Shown here: positions 6,998-12,328 of the stretch, in pieces
Position numbering within the stretch: position 1 is the first letter of the stretch
Layout: every line of letters starts with the position of its first letter
From: a bacterium
GTDB taxonomy: Bacteria; Hydrothermota; UBA3073; JACQXS01; JAUWAR01
DNA length: 13,181 nt
Direction: 5' to 3'
Assembly (NCBI GenBank): GCA_030601965.1
Contig: JAUWAR010000025.1
Span: 1-13,181 of the forward strand
The notes under the pieces: model-generated
Databases searched by the model: none
Told to the model about the DNA's origin: nothing
What the model saw: the letters and a program-made list of their open reading frames with translations, nothing else
Program-made: the position numbers and the translations under genes

Positions 6998-7792
6998 ATG
7001 TTTAAACGACTTGTTGTAATTCTGGGTGGGATTGTTCTATCAGTCCAGCTCCTTGCAGTGCCTGACAATGCTATCTTTATGTCCAGGCTAAAGGTGACTG
7101 GTGTTCAGGAGTTCAACCCAGGTGCTCCTATTGATAGTTTTACTACCTACACCAGTAGTGGATGGAATTATCTCACAGCGCATACGAGTGGTAGCTCAGG
7201 TGGTATCATTAAGGACAGCTTGAGTGGGATAATACTTAAGGGATTTAACCCGGGTGTGCCTATTGATAGTTTTACTGCCAATTCTGATGGTGAATGGGCT
7301 TTTTTGATAGCACACGCAGGAGGTAACTTAGATACTATCATAAAGACAGCGTGGAAAGGCACATGGACACAGGGATATGGTAGTAGTGGTAATATTGTTA
7401 AGGGCTTTACAGCCGACAGTTCTGCCGGTTCTGGTGATAGTGTATGGCTTATGGTCACAATGGGTGTACTTGGGATTGAGGAATCCGAGGAAAGAGGAGA
7501 GAAAAGCGGGAGATTTGTAACCGGGCTCAATGTCATATCGCCTAATCCTTGTGTCGCTGGTAACACAACAATCTCATACACTATTGCAAAGGTCTCTGAT
7601 GTGAGTCTCAAAATATACGATGCTTCTGGAAGACTGGTAAAGAGGCTTGTGGATAAGGAGCAAAGACTGGGAAAATATAATTTGAGATGGAATGGAGTAG
7701 ATAAGTCAGGGAGAGGAGTAGTTGCTGGAACGTATTTCTTGAGGCTTGAGGCTGGAGAGGTCAGAACTGAGAAGGTAGTAGTAATCAGGTGA
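6998..7792 (+). CDS. Secreted repeat protein with FlgD-like / type IX sorting-like C-terminal domain
   Basis: This 264-residue protein has a signal peptide (MFKRLVVILGGIVLSVQLLA). Residues about 33-77 and 78-121 are two copies of a ~45-residue repeat sharing F-N-P-G-x-P-I-D-S-F-T, a Trp, AH and GGxxxxIIK; a partial third runs to about 155. The two DNA copies share the exact run CCTATTGATAGTTTTACT. After an acidic-basic linker (160-172), residues 176-264 form a FlgD-Ig/T9SS type A-like domain (SPNPCVAGNTTISYTI, SLKIYDASGRLVKRLV, GTYFLRLEAG, ending EKVVVIR). That domain class marks proteins for export and surface attachment in Bacteroidota-like bacteria. The repeat region is not recognised. A strong AAAGGAGGT (6981-6989) is 8 nt before the ATG. 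The stop is TGA followed directly by TAG. Confidence 0.85.
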   Translation: MFKRLVVILGGIVLSVQLLAVPDNAIFMSRLKVTGVQEFNPGAPIDSFTTYTSSGWNYLTAHTSGSSGGIIKDSLSGIILKGFNPGVPIDSFTANSDGEWAFLIAHAGGNLDTIIKTAWKGTWTQGYGSSGNIVKGFTADSSAGSGDSVWLMVTMGVLGIEESEERGEKSGRFVTGLNVISPNPCVAGNTTISYTIAKVSDVSLKIYDASGRLVKRLVDKEQRLGKYNLRWNGVDKSGRGVVAGTYFLRLEAGEVRTEKVVVIR

Positions 7793-7812
7793 TAGGTATC
7801 AGGTGTTCTTCT

Positions 7813-7832
7813 ACCCGACTTCAGTCGAGGGT
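7813..7832. repeat. Short hairpin module next to element A2
   Basis: CGACT-TC-AGTCG (7816-7827) is extended by ACC/GGGT with a bulge. It precedes element A2 directly. Both are enclosed by AGGTGTT (7801-7807) and its reverse complement AACACCT (7910-7916), so the whole 7793-7933 spacer can fold. Confidence 0.55.
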
Positions 7833-7836
7833 TAAA

Positions 7837-7882
7837 GGAGTTAACCCGTAAGGGTTTTATAAAAGGCTCACGCCTTAACTCC
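7837..7882. repeat. Palindromic three-way-junction element A, copy 2
   Basis: The outer stem is GGAGTT/AACTCC, the first hairpin AACCC-GTAA-GGGTT (7843-7856), the linker TTATAA and the second hairpin AAGGC-TCAC-GCCTT (7863-7876). It is the same element as 5311-5361 with a shorter linker lacking ATG. It is intergenic here, between two secreted-protein genes. Confidence 0.88.
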
Positions 7883-7933
7883 AGGAACCAAGATAACCAC
7901 CTAAAACCTAACACCTAAAAAAGGGGGTATATT

Positions 7934-8737
7934 ATGCGTAAATCTATAGCAATATTCGGGGTAAGTTGTCTGCTTACTGCATACTGCTTACTGCCTACCA
8001 GTACTTTTGCCGCAGATAAGACGGCAAAACTCGAGGATGAGAACAAGGTGCTGAAACAGAAGATTGCGCGTTTAGAGAAAATGATAAGCCAGCCGACAAG
8101 CACTTTGGACAAAGGGACACAACTGCCTGACGGTAAGGCAGGGAAGGACACCTGGATTCAAGGCAACCTTTACCCTGATGGAGATGCAGGGGTAAAGGAT
8201 GTAAGGAAGGGCAAGACCTTTTATTCTAACAGTTGGGAGCAAAAGACTGGAGATACTCTCCTTCCTATTGAAGGTGGTTTGATAAAAACAGGACAAACTA
8301 CACCGTATGTAAATTATGATGATGGATGGTATAAGAAGGGGCTTGCATTTGATTTTACAGACAATCTTGATGGCACTATAACTGACAACAACACTGGCCT
8401 GATGTGGGCAAAGGATGGAACTGGAGTGGGTTGTATGGGTGGTGCTACATTTACTTGGGCTACGGCTATTGATACCTGCAATAATCTAACTTGTGCTACC
8501 TACACTGACTGGCGACTACCAAATGTAAGGGAACTGCAATCCATAGCAGATTATGGTAGAGATAACCCGGCAATAGACCCGATTTTCATAAATACGCAGT
8601 CCAACAACTACTGGTCCTCTACTACTTATCACAACATTACCAGCTACGCTTGGCTCGTGACCTTCGGCTCCGGCACCGTGTACAGCAGCCGTAAGACCAA
8701 CGGCTACTATGTAAGGGCTGTTCGTGGTAGCCAGTAG
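7934..8737 (+). CDS. Secreted DUF1566 (Lcl-type) protein, probable DGR target protein
   Basis: This 267-residue protein has a signal peptide ending near STFA-AD (residue 26/27), a short coiled coil (28-52, LEDENKVLKQKIARLEKMI), a Gly/Asp-rich linker (60-130), and a DUF1566 domain at about 136-267. The domain shows FTDNLDGTITDNNTGLMW, TDWRLPNVRELQSI and a YWSSTTY...YYVRAVRG ending. DUF1566 is a C-type-lectin-like domain used as a variable display scaffold by several diversity-generating retroelements. Residues 233-258 are encoded mainly by C-ending codons unlike the rest of the gene, and they fit the variable positions. A truncated avd gene follows 36 nt downstream. AAGGGGGT (7921-7928) precedes the ATG. 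Surface ligand binding is inferred; the ligand is unknown. Confidence 0.88.
   Translation: MRKSIAIFGVSCLLTAYCLLPTSTFAADKTAKLEDENKVLKQKIARLEKMISQPTSTLDKGTQLPDGKAGKDTWIQGNLYPDGDAGVKDVRKGKTFYSNSWEQKTGDTLLPIEGGLIKTGQTTPYVNYDDGWYKKGLAFDFTDNLDGTITDNNTGLMWAKDGTGVGCMGGATFTWATAIDTCNNLTCATYTDWRLPNVRELQSIADYGRDNPAIDPIFINTQSNNYWSSTTYHNITSYAWLVTFGSGTVYSSRKTNGYYVRAVRGSQ
7972..7999 (+). repeat. 7-nt word array encoding the signal-peptide core
   Basis: Four consecutive 7-mers are seen: GCTTACT, GCATACT, GCTTACT, GCCTACC. They encode most of the hydrophobic core CLLTAYCLLPT of the DUF1566 protein's signal peptide. Confidence 0.75.
8630..8737 (+). other. Putative DGR variable region (VR) and IMH-like 3' end
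   Basis: From codon 233 to 258 (8630-8707), 19 of 26 codons end in C: CAC, AAC, ACC, AGC, TAC, CTC, GGC, TCC and so on. The preceding part of the gene mostly uses A/T third positions. This is what arises if adenines of AAC template codons are randomised. The following stretch 8708-8737 (YVRAVRGSQ) has few variable-looking codons, as expected for the fixed priming end (IMH). The boundaries are approximate, and no template repeat is visible in the window for comparison. Confidence 0.65.
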
Positions 8738-8773
8738 TTGTCTTTTTGACTTTTTTCGAAATTTTTCGGGAAT

Positions 8774-8959
8774 ATGGGGTTTTATGAAAATCTGCCAATA
8801 TATAAGCAGGCACTTGATTTTACGGTCTGGATAGAAAATACAGTGAGGAATTTCTCACGCTATCACAAATATACAATTGGAACTGACTTGCGGAGGTTGA
8901 GTCGTGAGGAGGTGTTTCCCACATCAGGAGATAATCTCCACCTTTTTTCATCTTACTAA
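8774..8959 (+). pseudogene. avd: Truncated DGR accessory protein Avd (four-helix bundle)
   Basis: The 61-codon frame starts MGFYENLPIYKQALDFTVWI and continues NTVRNFSRYHKYTIGTDLRR-LSRE. These are the hallmark N-terminal helices of bacterial Avd-type four-helix-bundle proteins that partner the DGR reverse transcriptase. Family members are about 110-125 residues. Here homology stops after residue ~46 and is replaced by VFPTSGDNLHLFSSY. The missing C-terminal helices are not seen in other frames downstream. A full Avd forms a barrel-shaped pentamer that binds the RT and template RNA; this fragment is unlikely to do so. It lies 36 nt after the DUF1566 gene, the usual order of target then avd, but the TR and RT that normally follow are absent before leuS. 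Confidence 0.75.
8908..8948 (+). terminator. Possible intrinsic terminator at the avd truncation point
   Basis: Outer bases AGGTG (8910-8914) pair with CACCT (8939-8943), and an inner GGAGA-TAA-TCTCC stem (8927-8939) partly competes. Six T follow (8943-8948). It begins exactly where Avd homology ends and may close the cassette. Confidence 0.45.
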
Positions 8960-8982
8960 CCTCCTTTCAAATTAAATTTTTT

Positions 8983-9039
8983 ATCTCTACACCCCGCAGG
9001 ATTGCGGGATGCTACCAATATACTTTTTCGGATAGAGAT
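8983..9039. repeat. Hairpin module CCCGCA-GGAT-TGCGGG with outer arms
   Basis: A 6-bp stem lies at 8993-9008, with outer arms ATCTCTA (8983-8989) and TAGAGAT (9033-9039). It resembles a half or degenerate palindromic element. It is upstream of the leuS promoter, so it is not part of the leuS mRNA if that promoter is used. The 8960-9051 gap holds nothing else recognisable. Confidence 0.5.
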
Positions 9040-9051
9040 TTTGGATTTTTC

Positions 9052-9080
9052 TTGACACTTGTAAAAAGAGAGGTTATTAT
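9052..9080 (+). promoter_or_regulatory. Predicted sigma70 promoter of leuS
   Basis: TTGACA (9052-9057), a 17-nt spacer and TATTAT (9075-9080) form a near-consensus promoter. Transcription would begin near 9087, only about five bases before the leuS ATG, which implies a leaderless or nearly leaderless mRNA. Confidence 0.7.
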
Positions 9081-9091
9081 CAAGCAGAATA

Positions 9092-11602
9092 ATGTATCCA
9101 GTTAAAGACATAGAAAAAAAGTGGCAGAAGTACTGGGAAGAGAATAATACTTATAAAACTGCGGACCCGCCTTCCAAAAAATATTACATCCTGGAAATGT
9201 TTCCCTATCCCTCAGGTGACCTCCATGTAGGGCATCTTAGGAACTATGTAGTAGTGGACACAATTGCCAGGTACAGGTTAATGAAGGGTTTTGATGTGCT
9301 TCATCCTATAGGTTGGGATGCATTTGGGCTTCCAGCGGAAAACGCCGCTATTGAAAGAGAAATTTCACCAAAACAATGGACGGTCTCAAATATCAATCTC
9401 TCAAGAACAAGCCTTAAGAATATGGGCATATCTTATGATTGGAATAGAGAAATATTAACCTGTGAACCCAATTATTACAGGTGGACCCAGTGGTTATTTC
9501 TCCTGCTCTTTAAAAAAAACCTTGCTTATAGAAAATCTGCTTATGTCAACTGGTGCACAGGATGTAAGACAGTTCTCGCAAACGAACAGGTGGAAAATGG
9601 AACCTGTTATAGGTGCCACGCCCAAGTTATAAAAAAACCTCTCACTCAATGGTTCTTCAAAATAGGAAACTATGCAGAAAGACTACTTAGTGATATTGAT
9701 AAACTAAAAGGTTGGCCAGAAAATGTCAAGACTCTCCAGAGGAACTGGATAGGAAAAAGCACAGGAGTAGAAATTGGGTTTAAACTTTTAGGAACTAACG
9801 ATATTCTTCCTGTATTCACTACAAGACCAGACACTATCTATGGAGTGACTTTCCTTACTATAGCACCAGAACATCCTCTTGCTCTGAAACTTGCAAAAGA
9901 GAGAGGTAATCACCTCGCAGAAGTTAAATCTTACATAGATAGTTCTCTGAACCTTTCAGAAACTGAAAGGGCAAGAATAGGCAGGGAGAAAGAGGCCAGC
10001 CTCGTAACAGGAGTGTTTACAGGAAAATATGCAATAAATCCCCTTTCGGGAGAAAAAGTAAAAATATTCATCGCAGACTATGTATCACCAGGTTATGGCA
10101 CAGGTATTATAATGGGAGTCCCGGCACACGACTCAAGAGATCTTGTATTTGCAAAAAAATACAACCTTCCCATAAAGGAGGTGATAGTGCCAGAGTGGAG
10201 TCCCGAACTTGTTCGGGATAAATTCAGCCTCAACAAGTTGAGGACTCCAAAAGAGGCTTTCACAGATGAGGGTATTATGGTAAATTCAGGTCCCTTTACA
10301 GGCAAACCTTCAAAACAAGGAATCGAATTGATTGCCCATTTTGTAGAACAAAAAGGTATTGGAAGAAGAAAAGTGAACTATAGGCTCAATGATTGGCTTA
10401 TATCAAGACAAAGATACTGGGGGACTCCTATACCTATTATCCACTGTGAGACTTGTGGACTTGTCCCAGACTATAATCTCCCTGTCCTTCTCCCAGAAGG
10501 AGAAATAGATTTCTTACCAAAGGGTCGGTCTCCACTTGAAGACCTCAAAGAGTTTATAAATGTCAAATGTCCTAAATGTGGCAATAATGCAAAAAGAGAC
10601 CCTGATACTATGGATACATTTGTTGATTCTACCTGGTATTATCTCCGATATATAGACCCTCATAATAATAAACAAATGGTCGCAGGAAAAAAGGCAAGAG
10701 AGTGGCTTCCAGTTGACCTTTATATTGGGGGTATAGAACACGCAACTATGCATCTTCTCTATTTTAGATTTATCACCAAAGTTTTATATGATGAAGGCAT
10801 TATCCCCGTTGACGAACCTGTAAATGTTCTCTTTAATCAAGGGATGATAAAGGATAAATATGGTCAAATTATGTCTTCATCCAAAGGCAATAATGTACCA
10901 ATAGGACCACTCGTGGACAAACACGGGGCTGATATAGCAAGACTTGCCATCCTTTTTATAGGACCACCAGAAAAGGACGGAATATGGCACGAGGAATCTA
11001 TTCAAGGAGTAAAAAAATTCCTGAATAGAGTATATAATCTTGTAGAAGAATACACGAGAAATCCGAAATTTGTAGGAGGGACTTTCCAGTCCCGAAATCA
11101 TTCTATCGGGGTTAGAAAACCCCTCCTTTACAAAACATTGAATCTAACCATCAAAAAAGTAACAGAGGACATAGAAACCTTTGGTCTCAATACCGCCATA
11201 TCTTTCCTTATGGAGTTTGTAAATGAGCTGTATAAAACCAGAGCACCAGAACACCAGAGCACCAGAGCACCAGATGAACTCTCAACTCTCGTAAAACTTT
11301 TAGCCCCATTTGCTCCTCATCTATCTGAAGAACTCTGGCTTAAACTTGGCCATAAAGATTCTATTTTCAAACAAAAATGGCCCTCATACGAAAAAATACA
11401 ACAACAAACAGTAAAAATCGCTGTCCAGGTAAATGCTAAAGTCAGAGCAGAACTCATTACAAAAAAAGAGATTACCAAAACCCAGGTTCAAAAATTAGCA
11501 CTTGACATCCCAAAAGTTCAGAAATATATTCAAAATAAAGAGATAAAAAATGTTATCTTTGTTCCACAAAAACTCATAAATATAGTTGTCGGGACGGATT
11601 AA
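9092..11602 (+). CDS. leuS: Leucine--tRNA ligase
   Basis: This 836-residue bacterial LeuRS charges tRNA-Leu in the cytoplasm. It has the HIGH motif H45-V-G-H48 in PSGDLHVGHLRNY, Zn-type cysteines C155/C158/C172/C175 and C452/C455/C493/C496, and a CP1 editing domain with TTRPDT (243-248) and GVPAHDSRD with D347, the universal editing aspartate. The tail is QVNAKVRAEL. The KMSKS loop is unusual: I593-M-S-S-S-K-G-N instead of KMSKSKGN. Three repeat-derived segments are translated in frame: residues 369-386 (element B), about 661-680 (element C) and 716-728 (ACCAGAGC array). The MYPVKDIEKKWQKYW start is typical and sits about 5 nt after the predicted transcription start, with no Shine-Dalgarno. 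The stop TAA is 4 nt before the next ATG. Confidence 0.97.
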   Translation: MYPVKDIEKKWQKYWEENNTYKTADPPSKKYYILEMFPYPSGDLHVGHLRNYVVVDTIARYRLMKGFDVLHPIGWDAFGLPAENAAIEREISPKQWTVSNINLSRTSLKNMGISYDWNREILTCEPNYYRWTQWLFLLLFKKNLAYRKSAYVNWCTGCKTVLANEQVENGTCYRCHAQVIKKPLTQWFFKIGNYAERLLSDIDKLKGWPENVKTLQRNWIGKSTGVEIGFKLLGTNDILPVFTTRPDTIYGVTFLTIAPEHPLALKLAKERGNHLAEVKSYIDSSLNLSETERARIGREKEASLVTGVFTGKYAINPLSGEKVKIFIADYVSPGYGTGIIMGVPAHDSRDLVFAKKYNLPIKEVIVPEWSPELVRDKFSLNKLRTPKEAFTDEGIMVNSGPFTGKPSKQGIELIAHFVEQKGIGRRKVNYRLNDWLISRQRYWGTPIPIIHCETCGLVPDYNLPVLLPEGEIDFLPKGRSPLEDLKEFINVKCPKCGNNAKRDPDTMDTFVDSTWYYLRYIDPHNNKQMVAGKKAREWLPVDLYIGGIEHATMHLLYFRFITKVLYDEGIIPVDEPVNVLFNQGMIKDKYGQIMSSSKGNNVPIGPLVDKHGADIARLAILFIGPPEKDGIWHEESIQGVKKFLNRVYNLVEEYTRNPKFVGGTFQSRNHSIGVRKPLLYKTLNLTIKKVTEDIETFGLNTAISFLMEFVNELYKTRAPEHQSTRAPDELSTLVKLLAPFAPHLSEELWLKLGHKDSIFKQKWPSYEKIQQQTVKIAVQVNAKVRAELITKKEITKTQVQKLALDIPKVQKYIQNKEIKNVIFVPQKLINIVVGTD
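10196..10249. repeat. Palindromic three-way-junction element B inside leuS
   Basis: The outer stem is TGGAGT (10196-10201) with ACTCCA (10244-10249). Inner hairpins are CCCGAACTTGTTCGGG (10202-10217) and CCTCAACAAGTTGAGG (10228-10243), with a 10-nt linker. The length is 54 nt, exactly 18 codons starting on a codon boundary (W369 to P386). It lies in the region after the editing-domain aspartate, just before EAFTDEG. Confidence 0.85.
11071..11132. repeat. Palindromic three-way-junction element C inside leuS
   Basis: Outer arms are TGTAGGA (11071-11077) and TCCTTTACA (11124-11132, with a 2-nt bulge). Hairpins are GGGACT-TTCC-AGTCCC (11078-11093) and GGGGTT-AGAA-AACCCC (11108-11123). It is translated as residues about 661-680 between the catalytic core and the anticodon-binding helices. 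Its first 25 nt recur exactly, inverted, at 3395-3419. Confidence 0.85.
11237..11275 (+). repeat. 8-nt tandem array ACCAGAGC x~5 inside leuS
   Basis: Units are ACCAGAGC, ACCAGAAC, ACCAGAGC, ACCAGAGC, then ACCAGAT. They are translated as TRAPEHQSTRAPD (residues 716-728) in the anticodon-binding domain, just before LSTLVKLLAPFAPH. The unit is not a multiple of three, so the peptide repeat is 8 residues long. Confidence 0.92.
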
Positions 11603-11672
11603 CTCTATGAATGCAAAAGGAATTATAAAAAGAACAATAAAAGACTCAACACTTAATCCGTCAGCTGACGGA
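11593..11672. repeat. Inverted repeat plus perfect palindrome at the leuS / sugar-transferase junction
   Basis: GACGGATTAA (11593-11602), which contains the leuS stop, is the reverse complement of TTAATCCGTC (11653-11662). The right arm overlaps the 16-nt perfect palindrome TCCGTCAGCTGACGGA (11657-11672). The downstream gene's start and first ~20 codons lie within this structure. Confidence 0.65.
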
Positions 11673-12305
11673 CTACTAAAAGAAAATATAAGAGAATATT
11701 ACGGAAAGCGAGCAGTAGATCTATTTATCTCCATACCATTACTTATTATCTCTGTCCCTCTTATGCTCACAATTGCATTTTTTATAAAACTTGGTTCAAA
11801 AGGACCTATCTTATTCAAGCAAACAAGACTCGGAAAAGCAGGAAAACCTTTTATTTTCTGTAAGTTCCGAACTATGTATCACGGACAAAGCGAAACAAGC
11901 CACAAAGAGTATATGAATAATATTATAAAGAACGGCAACAGTCCCAATGGTATTTATAAAATGACCAATGATAAAAGAGTAACTTCATTTGGATACCTTT
12001 TGCGAATATTAAGTCTTGACGAATTCCCACAACTCGTAAATGTCCTTAAAGGAGAGATGAGTCTTGTTGGCCCAAGACCACCTATCCCTTATGAGGTAAA
12101 AGTATATGAAAATTGACATAAAGCACGCCTCCTGATAAAGCCAGGAATCACAGAATTCTGGCAGGTGATGGGAAGAAGTCTGCTACCTTTTAATGATATG
12201 TTCAAACTTGACCTTTACTATTCGTCTAATCAATCCTTTCTTATGGATATGATTATTATGATGAAAACAATCCCGGCTGTATTTTCTCTCAAGGGAGCAT
12301 ATTGA
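11607..12305 (+). pseudogene. Bacterial sugar transferase (initiating phosphoglycosyltransferase) interrupted by in-frame TGA
   Basis: The ATG at 11607 (MNAKGIIKRT) opens a frame that stops at TGA 12114-12116 (169 residues) and continues in the same frame to TGA 12303-12305 (232 codons in all). Motifs before the stop are YYGKRAVDLFISI, a membrane helix (about 36-58), FKQTRLGKAGKPFIFCKFRT-M, SLDEFPQLVNVLKGEMSLVG and PRPPIPYEV. After the stop come HKARLLIKPGITEFWQVMGR and DLYYSSNQSFLMDM, the expected family C-terminus. The family places a sugar-1-phosphate on undecaprenyl phosphate at the inner membrane to start O-antigen or exopolysaccharide. The TGA falls where relatives have Trp (Y-x-x-W-H-x-x-R-L), so a single TGG to TGA change explains it. 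Either the gene is dead, it is read through, or there is a base error. The neighbour downstream is a sugar-modifying acyltransferase. Confidence 0.8.
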
Positions 12306-12328
12306 TTAGTTTATTGTTATTAGTTATT

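Noticed and set aside
7168..7914. Long open frame on the minus strand opposite the secreted repeat protein
   Set aside because: It overlaps a well-supported plus-strand gene with signal peptide, sorting domain and strong ribosome site. Its own translation is Pro/Leu/Ser-rich without recognisable motifs, as expected for an antisense shadow.
8092..8150. Palindromic CTGCCT-GACGGTA-AGGCAG within the DUF1566 gene linker
   Set aside because: It is a lone 6-bp stem in a Gly/Asp-rich coding linker. It may be related to the repeat modules but is too short to support that.
8960..9091. T-box or other riboswitch before leuS
   Set aside because: The predicted promoter leaves only about five bases of leader. 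No T-box sequence or specifier stem is visible in the spacer.
8738..9091. DGR template repeat or reverse transcriptase
   Set aside because: I looked for a second copy of the YYVRAVRG-coding 3' end or an AAC-rich match and for an RT (YxDD) frame. Neither is present here or elsewhere in the window.
12114..12116. TGA read as tryptophan, glycine or selenocysteine genome-wide
   Set aside because: Trp is TGG in all genes of the window, and TGA sits at natural protein ends (3438-3440 on the minus strand, 7790-7792, 12303-12305). There is no sign of a Sec insertion element, so local mutation, readthrough or error is simpler.
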